Positions 1 through 4,983 of a DNA stretch of 7,994 bases are shown one piece after another. The position numbers were made by a program, and so were the translations under genes. This DNA comes from Hyphomicrobiales bacterium (GTDB lineage: Bacteria; Pseudomonadota; Alphaproteobacteria; Rhizobiales; Xanthobacteraceae), in the NCBI GenBank assembly GCA_003133345.1, contig PKXB01000219.1, positions 4,484-12,477 of the forward strand, read 5' to 3'. The number at the start of each line of letters is the position of its first letter. Within the stretch, counting starts at the first letter, position 1. The notes under the pieces are model-generated. The model did no database searches, was not told the DNA's origin, and saw only the letters and a program-made list of their open reading frames with translations.

Positions 1-8
1 CTCCTCTC
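1..8 (-). promoter_or_regulatory. Possible Shine-Dalgarno of a leftward gene outside the window
   Basis: Read on the minus strand, the first eight bases are GAGAGGAG, a strong match to the anti-Shine-Dalgarno complement. They sit right at the edge, so a start codon would fall a few bases outside the window. This is consistent with a gene transcribed leftward whose upstream region is the gene-free stretch to the right. No start codon is visible, so this is inference only. Confidence 0.25.
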
Positions 9-43
9 GGGACCGCCATGAATCAAAACGATAATTTCCAATT

Positions 44-105
44 TGTAGCCCTAGCGAAACTTGATTTGTTCGCCAAATCGGCCTCTGGGGCTACATGGGG
101 CTACA
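44..105. repeat. Nested inverted repeat with tandem GGGGCTACA
   Basis: TGTAGCCC at 44-51 is the reverse complement of GGGCTACA at 88-95, giving an 8-bp stem. Inside it, GATTTG (63-68) and CAAATC (74-79) form a second perfect stem with a 5-base loop. GGGGCTACA occurs twice, at 87-95 and 97-105, with a 10-bp period, so the left arm has two possible partners. This looks like a palindromic intergenic element or a structured RNA segment. No coding role is apparent, and whether it is repeated elsewhere in the genome cannot be seen here. Confidence 0.45.
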
Positions 106-266
106 CGCGCCGACGCTCATTCATTTTTTCAGCTCCGCTACTGATCACTAAATCCCGAAAAATATTCGATGAAATCCAGTGCGTTACCAGAAGCCCATTT
201 CGGGGTAGCGCTGGCCGTCGACACGTTTAGTCTGACGTGGTGGCGACGGGGTAGCGGCAAATAATT

Positions 267-295
267 TTGACAGACCTATTCTGTTTGAATTTATT
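267..295 (+). promoter_or_regulatory. Sigma70-like promoter candidate
   Basis: A perfect TTGACA (267-272) is followed after 17 bp by TTTATT (290-295), which matches the -10 consensus at four of six positions, within a locally AT-rich stretch. No open reading frame of note follows, so if active it would make a short non-coding transcript running toward the 3' end of the kinase gene. Chance occurrence is quite possible. Confidence 0.25.
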
Positions 296-297
296 TG

Positions 298-347
298 CCC
301 GGCACTTCGGCCGTCCTTCGGTGGCTGGCCGGGAAAGAAGTCCGGCC
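298..347 (+). other. Overlapping GC-rich hairpins behind the promoter candidate
   Basis: CCCGGC (298-303) can pair with GCCGGG (328-333), enclosing a smaller stem 310-315/320-325 with a CTTC loop. As an alternative, GGCCGG (327-332) pairs with CCGGCC (342-347), which would disrupt the outer stem. No T-run follows on the plus strand, so this is not a standard terminator. It may be a small structured RNA or simply GC-rich intergenic DNA. Confidence 0.2.
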
Positions 348-444
348 AAAAATTAGCATCGGCTGCGCCGAATAATCGACGACATCGCGGCGCACGTCGG
401 CGCGATTGCGTGCGGACGCCGTTTGCTACTGACCCAGAGGGGTA

Positions 445-526
445 AGCGTTCCCATAACGCTGTTTCCAGTCGGACATCGAGCATGATGCTCGGCGGAATC
501 GCGTATACCGACGTCGGAATGGTCAC
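445..526 (+). repeat. Diverged intergenic repeat, copy A
   Basis: An 82-base stretch aligns without gaps to 6394-6475 in the same orientation, with about 65 of 82 positions identical by hand count. The first 13 bases (AGCGTTCCCATAA) and an internal CGGCGGAATC are unchanged. Its centre is a perfect inverted repeat, CGAGCAT-G-ATGCTCG (478-492), which is partly kept in the other copy. The repeat lies in non-coding DNA in both places and fits a dispersed palindromic repeat family rather than a gene fragment. Confidence 0.65.
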
Positions 527-653
527 GTTTCTCATCAGCGACGGAGTGCGAACTTTTTCGACAGCCTACGCGGAAATTGGCGAAAAATGAATTGGTATCA
601 GACAAATCCCTGACGCTGCGATTTTCACCGCCTACGCTCATTTTACCGGCGTT

Positions 654-2018
654 CTATTTTAGGGGGTCAGTCACCCTTGCGAGGGGCAATCGAAGCGTCA
701 CCCGGAGACCGCCTAACACCGAATTGTCGAGGTTGAGTTCTCCGCCATAGAGTTCGGCAAGCTCGCGGGTGATCGGCAGACCAAACCCAAAGCCGGGCGC
801 ACTTTCGTCGATTCGTTCGCCTGGCCGCAGAACCTGCGGAATTTGATCCGGCCGCAGGCCCGGCCCGTCGTCTTCGATGACGATCGTGACGAAGCGTCCA
901 TCGTTCTTCTGCGCGTGAACTTCAACCTTGCTGCGCGCCCATCGAAACGCGTTTTCGAGCAGGTTGCCGGCCATCTCGTCAAAATCCTGCTGTTCGCAGG
1001 CCACCGCGATCTCGCGCGGAACGTGCTGCATGAGGGTAATTCGTTTGTCCGCATGAATTTTTGCCAGCGCATTGCCGACGTCGTCGATGTGCGGGGCGAT
1101 CAGCGTTTGGGCCCGCGTTGGCCCGCTCAAGGCCGCGGCGCGCGCCCGCCCGAGATGATGACGGATGCGCCGCTCCATCAAGACGACCAACGCATGCAGT
1201 TCGTTTGCCCCATCGCGGCCGCGTTCCGACAAGGCGATGGCCAGCGTCGCCAGCGGTGTCTTGAGCCCATGCGCTAGATTGGCGACATGGCGCCGCGCCC
1301 GCTCAAGATTGGCGGCGTTTTGTTCGAGCAGCCCGTTGAGTTCGGACACCAGCGGCTGGATTTCCAGCGGTTGCTCGGCCGGTACTCTTTCGCTCCGTCC
1401 GGTCCGTACATCGGCGACCGCCTGGCGAAGCCGTTCGAGCGGACGCAAGCCAAGCCTGACTTGCAGAACGATCGCCAGCACAAGCGCGAGCCCCAACACG
1501 ACGAGCGATATCGCCAAGGTCGTCATCGCCTCCCGCAGCGGAACGTTCACGGCCGAGCGCGGAGCCGACACGACGATGGTGACGGGGTTGCGTCCAACCG
1601 TCACTTGCTGAATTCTAAAATGCAGCGCTGTGTTCCTAGGACCAACTCCTTCGGCGGGTGCTGGACGCTCCTCGCGCGGAGGACGGCGGAAATCCGGAAT
1701 ATCGAGGTTGGCGCCCTCAAGCGAGCGTGAACGCAGGACGTTTCTCGGTCCGACGACTTCCCAGTACCAGCCACGGGCCGGCCGGTTGAACGGCGGACCG
1801 TCGGCATTGCCCGCGAGCGCGATGACACCGTCATCCGTTGCGGTGAGCATCGAGGACAGAAAGACGATTTGCGTGTCGAGCCGCTGGTCGATCTGGCCTT
1901 GCACGAAGCGGTGGAGGACAAAGCCGATCACGATTGCAGCGGCGACAAGTGCCAGTGCGATGAAAACCGCGGCTCCGACCAGGAGCCGTCTGCTGAGAGA
2001 GGCATGTTTGAGTTTCAT
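654..2018 (-). CDS. PhoQ-like sensor histidine kinase
   Basis: Membrane sensor kinase that autophosphorylates on a histidine and passes the phosphate to the regulator encoded just upstream. Domains in order (454 residues from the ATG at 2018): first membrane segment about 13-37, periplasmic sensor region about 40-160, second membrane segment about 164-188, HAMP linker ending in LRPLERLRQAV, and the HisKA phospho-acceptor motif NLAHGLKTPLATL with the histidine at 250. The ATPase domain follows, with the N-box around 353-359 (NLLENAF), DDGPG at 383-387 and the glycine box GFGFGL at 409-414. The H-x-LKTPLA form of the acceptor motif resembles PhoQ rather than the common HELRTPL. The periplasmic region has a Pro/Arg-rich stretch (about 110-130) and no obvious acidic cluster like that of enterobacterial PhoQ, so its signal may differ. 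The chosen start overlaps the regulator stop as ATGA; a GTG four codons earlier is possible. Confidence 0.93.
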   Translation of the reverse strand: MKLKHASLSRRLLVGAAVFIALALVAAAIVIGFVLHRFVQGQIDQRLDTQIVFLSSMLTATDDGVIALAGNADGPPFNRPARGWYWEVVGPRNVLRSRSLEGANLDIPDFRRPPREERPAPAEGVGPRNTALHFRIQQVTVGRNPVTIVVSAPRSAVNVPLREAMTTLAISLVVLGLALVLAIVLQVRLGLRPLERLRQAVADVRTGRSERVPAEQPLEIQPLVSELNGLLEQNAANLERARRHVANLAHGLKTPLATLAIALSERGRDGANELHALVVLMERRIRHHLGRARAAALSGPTRAQTLIAPHIDDVGNALAKIHADKRITLMQHVPREIAVACEQQDFDEMAGNLLENAFRWARSKVEVHAQKNDGRFVTIVIEDDGPGLRPDQIPQVLRPGERIDESAPGFGFGLPITRELAELYGGELNLDNSVLGGLRVTLRLPLARVTDPLK

Positions 2019-2680
2019 GGATTGCCGCACGTCAGGCGGTATCCCCGGCCGCGCACGGTTTCGATCATCTCATGGCCGATTTTGCGGCGAAGACGAGTGA
2101 TGATCACTTCGAGCGAATTTGAATCCACGTCGGCATCGCCTTCATAGGCCTTTTCGTTCAGTTCGGAACGTTCGACCACCACGTCTTTACGCAAAGTGAG
2201 GCAGGCCAGCACCCGCCACTCCAAGGCCGTGAGACGAATAGGCAATCCGTTCAACTCGAAGACGCCGGTCTGGGCATCGAAGGCGAGCGGGCCGCAGGTG
2301 ATGCGCGGCTCGGCATAGCCCGCTGATCGGCGCACCAAGGCGCGCAGGCGCATGACCAGTTCTTCGATCCGGACCGGCTTGGTCAGATAGTCGTCGGCGC
2401 CGGCCTTGAAGCCGTCGACCTTGTCGGTCCAGCCATCGCGCGCGGTCAGAATGAGCACCGGCAGATGGCGGCCGTTCTTTCGCCAGGCGCGCAGGACGGC
2501 AGCGCCGTTAATCTTGGGGAGACCGAGATCGAGAACCGCCGCATCGTAGTTTTCAGTCTCGCCGAGATGCTGGCCGTCCTCGCCATTGACGGCGATATCG
2601 ACAGCGAAATTCTCGTGACGCAAGGCCGCCGCGATCTCCTGCGCAAACGGACGATCATCTTCGACCAGCAGAACTTTCAT
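2015..2680 (-). CDS. OmpR/PhoP-family response regulator
   Basis: DNA-binding response regulator, 221 residues, the usual length for this family. The receiver domain (about 1-115) has the acidic pair E7/D8, phospho-acceptor D51 in VLDLGLP, T79 and the conserved K101 before P102. The winged-helix output domain (about 125-219) shows the family pattern: LTALEWRVLACL, then NSLEVIITRLRRKI as the recognition helix region, and ETVRGRGYRL as the wing. It is the first gene of a leftward operon, and its stop overlaps the kinase start by four bases, implying coupled translation and a cognate pair. The start at 2680 gives the canonical MKVLLVEDD beginning; only a weak GGACGAG ribosome site precedes it. 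The PhoP-box-like repeat at 2724-2740 upstream suggests autoregulation. The PhoP assignment rests on similarity of the output domain and on the PhoQ-like partner; another OmpR-type regulator is possible. Confidence 0.94.
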   Translation of the reverse strand: MKVLLVEDDRPFAQEIAAALRHENFAVDIAVNGEDGQHLGETENYDAAVLDLGLPKINGAAVLRAWRKNGRHLPVLILTARDGWTDKVDGFKAGADDYLTKPVRIEELVMRLRALVRRSAGYAEPRITCGPLAFDAQTGVFELNGLPIRLTALEWRVLACLTLRKDVVVERSELNEKAYEGDADVDSNSLEVIITRLRRKIGHEMIETVRGRGYRLTCGNP

Positions 2681-2707
2681 GCATCTCGTCCATTTTGCGG
2701 AGCGTCT

Positions 2708-2713
2708 TGCCTA
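2708..2713 (-). promoter_or_regulatory. Candidate -10 box for the regulator/kinase operon
   Basis: Minus-strand TAGGCA lies 10 bp downstream of the inner PhoP-box-like half-site (2729-2724). No -35 hexamer is seen at the expected place, as is usual when a PhoP-type activator takes over that role. Transcription starting about 7 bp on would leave a leader of roughly 20 bases before the regulator ATG. The match to TATAAT is weak (TA only), so support comes mainly from symmetry with the box on the other side. Confidence 0.35.
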
Positions 2714-2723
2714 GACGGTCCAG

Positions 2724-2763
2724 CTTAACTCAGCCTGAACCGATCGGTTCAGGGTGGGTTTGG
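2724..2763. promoter_or_regulatory. Divergent double PhoP-box-like operator
   Basis: The centre (2734-2753) is a perfect 20-bp palindrome containing GTTCAG on each strand, pointing outward. Each GTTCAG is followed, 11 bp start to start, by a second related hexamer: GTTCAG-N5-GTTTGG on the plus strand (2747-2763), and GTTCAG-N5-GTTAAG on the minus strand (2740-2724). Direct hexamer repeats with one-turn spacing are the known binding pattern of PhoP/OmpR regulators (PhoP box: (G/T)GTTTA-N5-(G/T)GTTTA). Each arm is followed by a -10 candidate at 10-11 bp, close to the class I PhoP geometry. The site lies between the regulator gene and the OB-fold gene and probably controls both. Binding by this regulator is inferred. 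Confidence 0.6.
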
Positions 2764-2774
2764 CGGGCGCGGCC

Positions 2775-2780
2775 TAGGGT
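2775..2780 (+). promoter_or_regulatory. Candidate -10 box for the OB-fold gene
   Basis: Plus-strand TAGGGT matches TATAAT at positions 1, 2 and 6 and lies 11 bp after the outer half-site GTTTGG (2758-2763). A start about 7 bp downstream would give a leader of about 25 bases to the ATG at 2812. It would leave too little room for a ribosome site before the alternative ATG at 2800, which supports the later start. Confidence 0.4.
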
Positions 2781-2801
2781 GCTGCCATCGACTTAACCGA
2801 T

Positions 2802-2807
2802 GGAGAG
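2802..2807 (+). promoter_or_regulatory. Ribosome binding site deciding the 2812 start
   Basis: GGAGAG is placed four bases before the ATG at 2812, with GGAG at about six bases, a good distance. The in-frame ATG at 2800 overlaps this site and has no purine-rich sequence of its own at the right spacing (it is preceded by ACTTAACCG). Confidence 0.6.
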
Positions 2808-2811
2808 CATC

Positions 2812-3375
2812 ATGACTTCCGACACGACCAACAACATATCTGGTAATGGACCTGGCCTGCCGCCACCGCGGCGCTTCAAGGTTTCCCCGCGTCTGATGAC
2901 GACCGGCGCGATCATCGCCGTCCTCGCCTTGGGTGCGGCCGGCGGCGCGGGCGCCAACCGCTATATCCAGAAACACCGGCCGCAGGCGGTCCTGCTATTG
3001 CAGCCGGGACCGATCGCACAGTTGAAGGACCGCGCGCCCGTCGCGGTCAAGGGTCAGGTTGCCGAAGTGTTCGGCAACAAATTCATCGTCCAGGACGACA
3101 GTGGACGCGCGCTGATTGACACTGGTCCGCGCGGCAAAGGCGGCAAGCTGGTGGCGAAAGGCGAGACGGTCACCGTGCAAGGCCATTTCGACAATGGCTT
3201 CATCCACGCCCAAGTGTTGACGCGAGCCGACGGCACCAGCGAAGCGTTCGGACCGCCGAAGCATCCGCACCACGAGCACGGCCCCGGTGACCGACCCGGA
3301 CCGCGTGCCGATCGCGGTCCCGGTTCCGACCGCGGTCCTGGCAGTGAACCGCCGCCGCCACCTCCAGCGCGTTGA
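2812..3375 (+). CDS. Membrane-anchored OB-fold (BOF/YgiW-like) protein with Pro/Gly-rich tail
   Basis: Small envelope protein of 187 residues, function unknown. Residues 1-28 are polar and Pro-containing and probably cytoplasmic. Residues about 29-48 (LMTTGAIIAVLALGAAGGAG) form one membrane anchor or an uncleaved signal. Residues about 77-138 have the pattern of a bacterial OB-fold: VKGQVAEVFGNKFIVQDDSG, then ALIDTGP, then ETVTVQGHFDNGFIHAQVL, resembling the YgiW/YdeI (BOF) family. The tail holds a His cluster HPHHEH (151-156), two DRGPGS repeats (167-178) and a proline run. In Salmonella, the OB-fold protein YdeI/OmdA is regulated by PhoPQ and RcsBCD and aids resistance to antimicrobial peptides; by analogy this may be a target of the adjacent regulator. 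The family assignment comes from the residue pattern alone. It is divergent from the regulator gene, sharing its operator, and is followed by a strong hairpin. An alternative ATG at 2800 adds four residues. Confidence 0.85.
   Translation: MTSDTTNNISGNGPGLPPPRRFKVSPRLMTTGAIIAVLALGAAGGAGANRYIQKHRPQAVLLLQPGPIAQLKDRAPVAVKGQVAEVFGNKFIVQDDSGRALIDTGPRGKGGKLVAKGETVTVQGHFDNGFIHAQVLTRADGTSEAFGPPKHPHHEHGPGDRPGPRADRGPGSDRGPGSEPPPPPPAR
3310..3345 (+). repeat. 18-bp coding tandem repeat (DRGPGS x2)
   Basis: Two adjacent 18-base units, 3310-3327 and 3328-3345, both encode Asp-Arg-Gly-Pro-Gly-Ser with several synonymous differences, so the peptide repeat is kept while the DNA has drifted. The preceding residues DRPGPRA look like a decayed further unit. 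The repeat lies in the low-complexity tail of the OB-fold protein. Confidence 0.7.
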
Positions 3376-3384
3376 TCCCGCGAG

Positions 3385-3420
3385 GGACGCTGGTTCGGAC
3401 AGGACTCCGAGCCAGCGTCC
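3385..3420 (+). terminator. Strong 15-bp hairpin after the OB-fold gene
   Basis: Arms 3385-3399 (GGACGCTGGTTCGGA) and 3406-3420 (TCCGAGCCAGCGTCC) pair over 15 bp with a single G-T wobble and a 6-base loop, nine bases after the stop codon. Position and strength fit a transcription terminator or an mRNA 3' end stabiliser. It is not followed by a T-run (GTTGGCTC follows), so it does not meet the textbook intrinsic terminator. The 3' arm also contains GAGCCA (3409-3414), which could instead pair with TGGCTC (3423-3428). Confidence 0.6.
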
Positions 3421-3467
3421 GTTGGCTCATCATCAAGCCACATGCTCTTCCATGACACGGCCATGTC

Positions 3468-3485
3468 GGGATCGACGACGATCCC
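3468..3485 (+). other. Short perfect hairpin in the permease leader
   Basis: GGGATCG (3468-3474) and CGATCCC (3479-3485) form a perfect 7-bp stem with loop ACGA. No T-run follows on either strand. It may be part of a structured leader together with the hairpin at 3385-3420, or an operator-like dyad; no protein can be assigned. Confidence 0.35.
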
Positions 3486-3630
3486 AACATCGAAGCCGAT
3501 CTGAATCGGCGAGCGGGCTGCTCAACTCAGTGCGTCATCCGGGGAATGCGGGTTTAGCGCTTGCCGTCGGCGCGCCCTTCGATCCTCCACATGAGGGACA
3601 CCGCGCGGTTTAGTCAGTAGCATCGCTCAT

Positions 3631-4983
3631 ATGAGTCACAGTTCCTCCAAACGAAGCCGCTGGCTGGTCGCATTAAGCGTCCTACTGGTGGGGTTGGTGG
3701 TCGTGATTGCCATCGCCGCTGCGCTGGCGCCCACTCTGCTTCCGGTCGGCGATCGAATCGGCGGGGAAGGTCGGGGCGTCGCGGCCGGCGTCATCTTTAT
3801 CGGAAGCTATCTCGCGCTTGCGATCGGCCGAATTCCAGGCCTGAGCATCGACCGGGCCGGCATCGCCCTGGTCGGCGCCGGCCTCATGGTCGCATCGGGC
3901 GCCCTGACGCTTGAGGATGCCTACAAGGCAGTAGACCTCGATACCATCACGCTGCTGCTCGGCGTGATGATTGTCGTCGCTAGTCTACGGCTTTCGGGCT
4001 TCTTCGCCGTCGCCAATGCCTGGGTCATGGCGCATGCCAGGCGACCTTTGATCTTGCTCGGCGCGGTCGTTGCGACCTCCGGCATTTTTTCCGCTTTCCT
4101 GGTGAACGACGCAATCTGCCTGTTGCTGGCACCGCTCGTGCTGGAGTTGACGCTCGCACTGGGACGCCGGCCGGTACCCTACCTGCTGGCCGTGGCGATG
4201 GCATCGAATGTCGGGTCAACCGCGACGATCACCGGCAACCCGCAGAACATCATGATCGGCAGCTTCTCTCATATCCCCTACACCAATTTCGTCCTGGCGT
4301 TGGGGCCGGTCGCGCTGGTTGGGCTGATCGTCACCGTGGTGCTCATCGCGCTCTTTCATTGCGCCGAGTTCGCCAGCGCCGCGCGATTGGAAGCGCCACG
4401 ACCGAAGGTCGATTCCAATCGCGTACTGATGATCCGCGCATTGCTGGCGACCCTGATCATGATTGCATTGTTTTTCGCCGGGGTCTTACCGGCCAAGGCG
4501 GCCATCATCATCGGCGGTCTCCTGTTGCTGACCCGACGGATGAAGAGCTGGCGGGTCTACGAAGAGATCGATTGGTCACTGCTGCTGATGTTCGCCGGCC
4601 TGTTCATCATCGTTGCCGGCGCGCAGCACGCGCTCCTCAGCCCGGACGTCATTGCCACCGTGGGCCGGCTTCATCTCGATCAAGTTCCGGTGCTCAGTGC
4701 CGTGACTGCGGTGCTGTCAAACTTGGTCAGCAACGTGCCGGCCGTGTTGATGCTGAAACCGTTTGTCGATGCGCTGAAAGACCACGACACGGCGTGGCTG
4801 GTAATCGCGATGGCGTCGACGCTCGCCGGCAATTTCACTGTGCTTGGCTCAATCGCCAATCTGATCGTCGTGCAGAAAGCGGGCGAATCCGGCGTGGTGA
4901 TCGGCTTCTGGGACTATTTCAGAGTCGGCGCGCCACTGACCATCATCACCCTTGCGATCGGGACGCTGTGGCTATGGCTGTGA
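3631..4983 (+). CDS. ArsB/NhaD/SLC13-type ion transporter superfamily permease
   Basis: Inner-membrane transporter of 450 residues with about 11-12 hydrophobic segments. It shows the inverted-repeat signature of the ion transporter superfamily. The first half has FLVNDAICLLLAPLV (156-170) and SNVGSTATITGNPQN (192-206, equivalent to the GDPPN motif of ArsB/P-protein relatives). The second half has LSNLVSNVPAVLML (362-375) and LAGNFTVLGSIANLIV (398-413). A hydrophilic loop around 245-265 divides the halves. The substrate cannot be read from the sequence: organic or inorganic anions, arsenite, or Na+/H+ exchange are all within the superfamily, and no arsenic genes are nearby. The ATG at 3631 is the first start after an in-frame stop at 3592-3594 but has no clear ribosome site. 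The stop overlaps the MFS gene, so the two are probably co-transcribed. Confidence 0.88.
   Translation: MSHSSSKRSRWLVALSVLLVGLVVVIAIAAALAPTLLPVGDRIGGEGRGVAAGVIFIGSYLALAIGRIPGLSIDRAGIALVGAGLMVASGALTLEDAYKAVDLDTITLLLGVMIVVASLRLSGFFAVANAWVMAHARRPLILLGAVVATSGIFSAFLVNDAICLLLAPLVLELTLALGRRPVPYLLAVAMASNVGSTATITGNPQNIMIGSFSHIPYTNFVLALGPVALVGLIVTVVLIALFHCAEFASAARLEAPRPKVDSNRVLMIRALLATLIMIALFFAGVLPAKAAIIIGGLLLLTRRMKSWRVYEEIDWSLLLMFAGLFIIVAGAQHALLSPDVIATVGRLHLDQVPVLSAVTAVLSNLVSNVPAVLMLKPFVDALKDHDTAWLVIAMASTLAGNFTVLGSIANLIVVQKAGESGVVIGFWDYFRVGAPLTIITLAIGTLWLWL

Larger units (their letters stand above)
9..653. other. Gene-free region with repeats and hairpins
   Basis: No reading frame here has convincing protein-like composition or a plausible start with a ribosome binding site; the open stretches are under 100 codons and rich in Arg, Ser and Pro. 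The region is locally AT-richer than its neighbours around 1-60, 120-180 and 255-300. It contains an inverted-repeat element at 44-105, a promoter-like sequence at 267-295 followed by foldable DNA, and one copy of a diverged repeat at 445-526. The kinase gene ends convergently into it from the right; I see no hairpin followed by a T-run that would serve as its terminator. Confidence 0.6.
3376..3630 (+). other. Structured 255-bp gap before the permease gene
   Basis: No convincing gene lies here. The overlapping plus-strand frame 3287-3613 is an out-of-frame continuation of the Pro/Arg-rich tail region and has no family features. The stretch holds a 15-bp hairpin (3385-3420), a competing 6-7-bp stem (3409-3414 with 3423-3428) and a 7-bp hairpin with a 4-base loop (3468-3485). 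The last 20 bases before the permease ATG show no clear Shine-Dalgarno sequence. It could be a terminator plus a separate promoter, or a long regulatory leader if transcription reads through. I find no strong -35/-10 pair in it. Confidence 0.5.

Noticed and set aside
18..230. Short plus-strand ORF starting with ATG at 18
   Set aside because: The upstream CTCCTCTCG is the complement of a ribosome site, not one itself. The product has no hydrophobic or domain pattern and the frame crosses the palindromic element.
843..1730. Several plus-strand ORFs of about 140-150 codons opposite the kinase
   Set aside because: All lie antisense to a clear, full-length histidine kinase and have shuffled Arg/Pro/Ser-rich composition typical of high-GC antisense frames.
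3287..3613. 108-codon plus-strand ORF between the OB-fold and permease genes
   Set aside because: It starts inside the OB-fold tail in another frame, crosses the 15-bp hairpin and has no protein-like pattern.
4359..4973. Open frame upstream of and in frame with the MFS gene
   Set aside because: It overlaps the permease gene in another frame, is Arg-rich with no membrane segments or family pattern, and the MFS fold is complete from 4974. It is a shadow of the high-GC coding sequence.
3631..4983. Naming the permease an arsenite pump (arsB)
   Set aside because: The fold signature is shared by the whole ion transporter superfamily, and no ArsR, ArsC or ArsA gene is nearby, so the substrate cannot be assigned.
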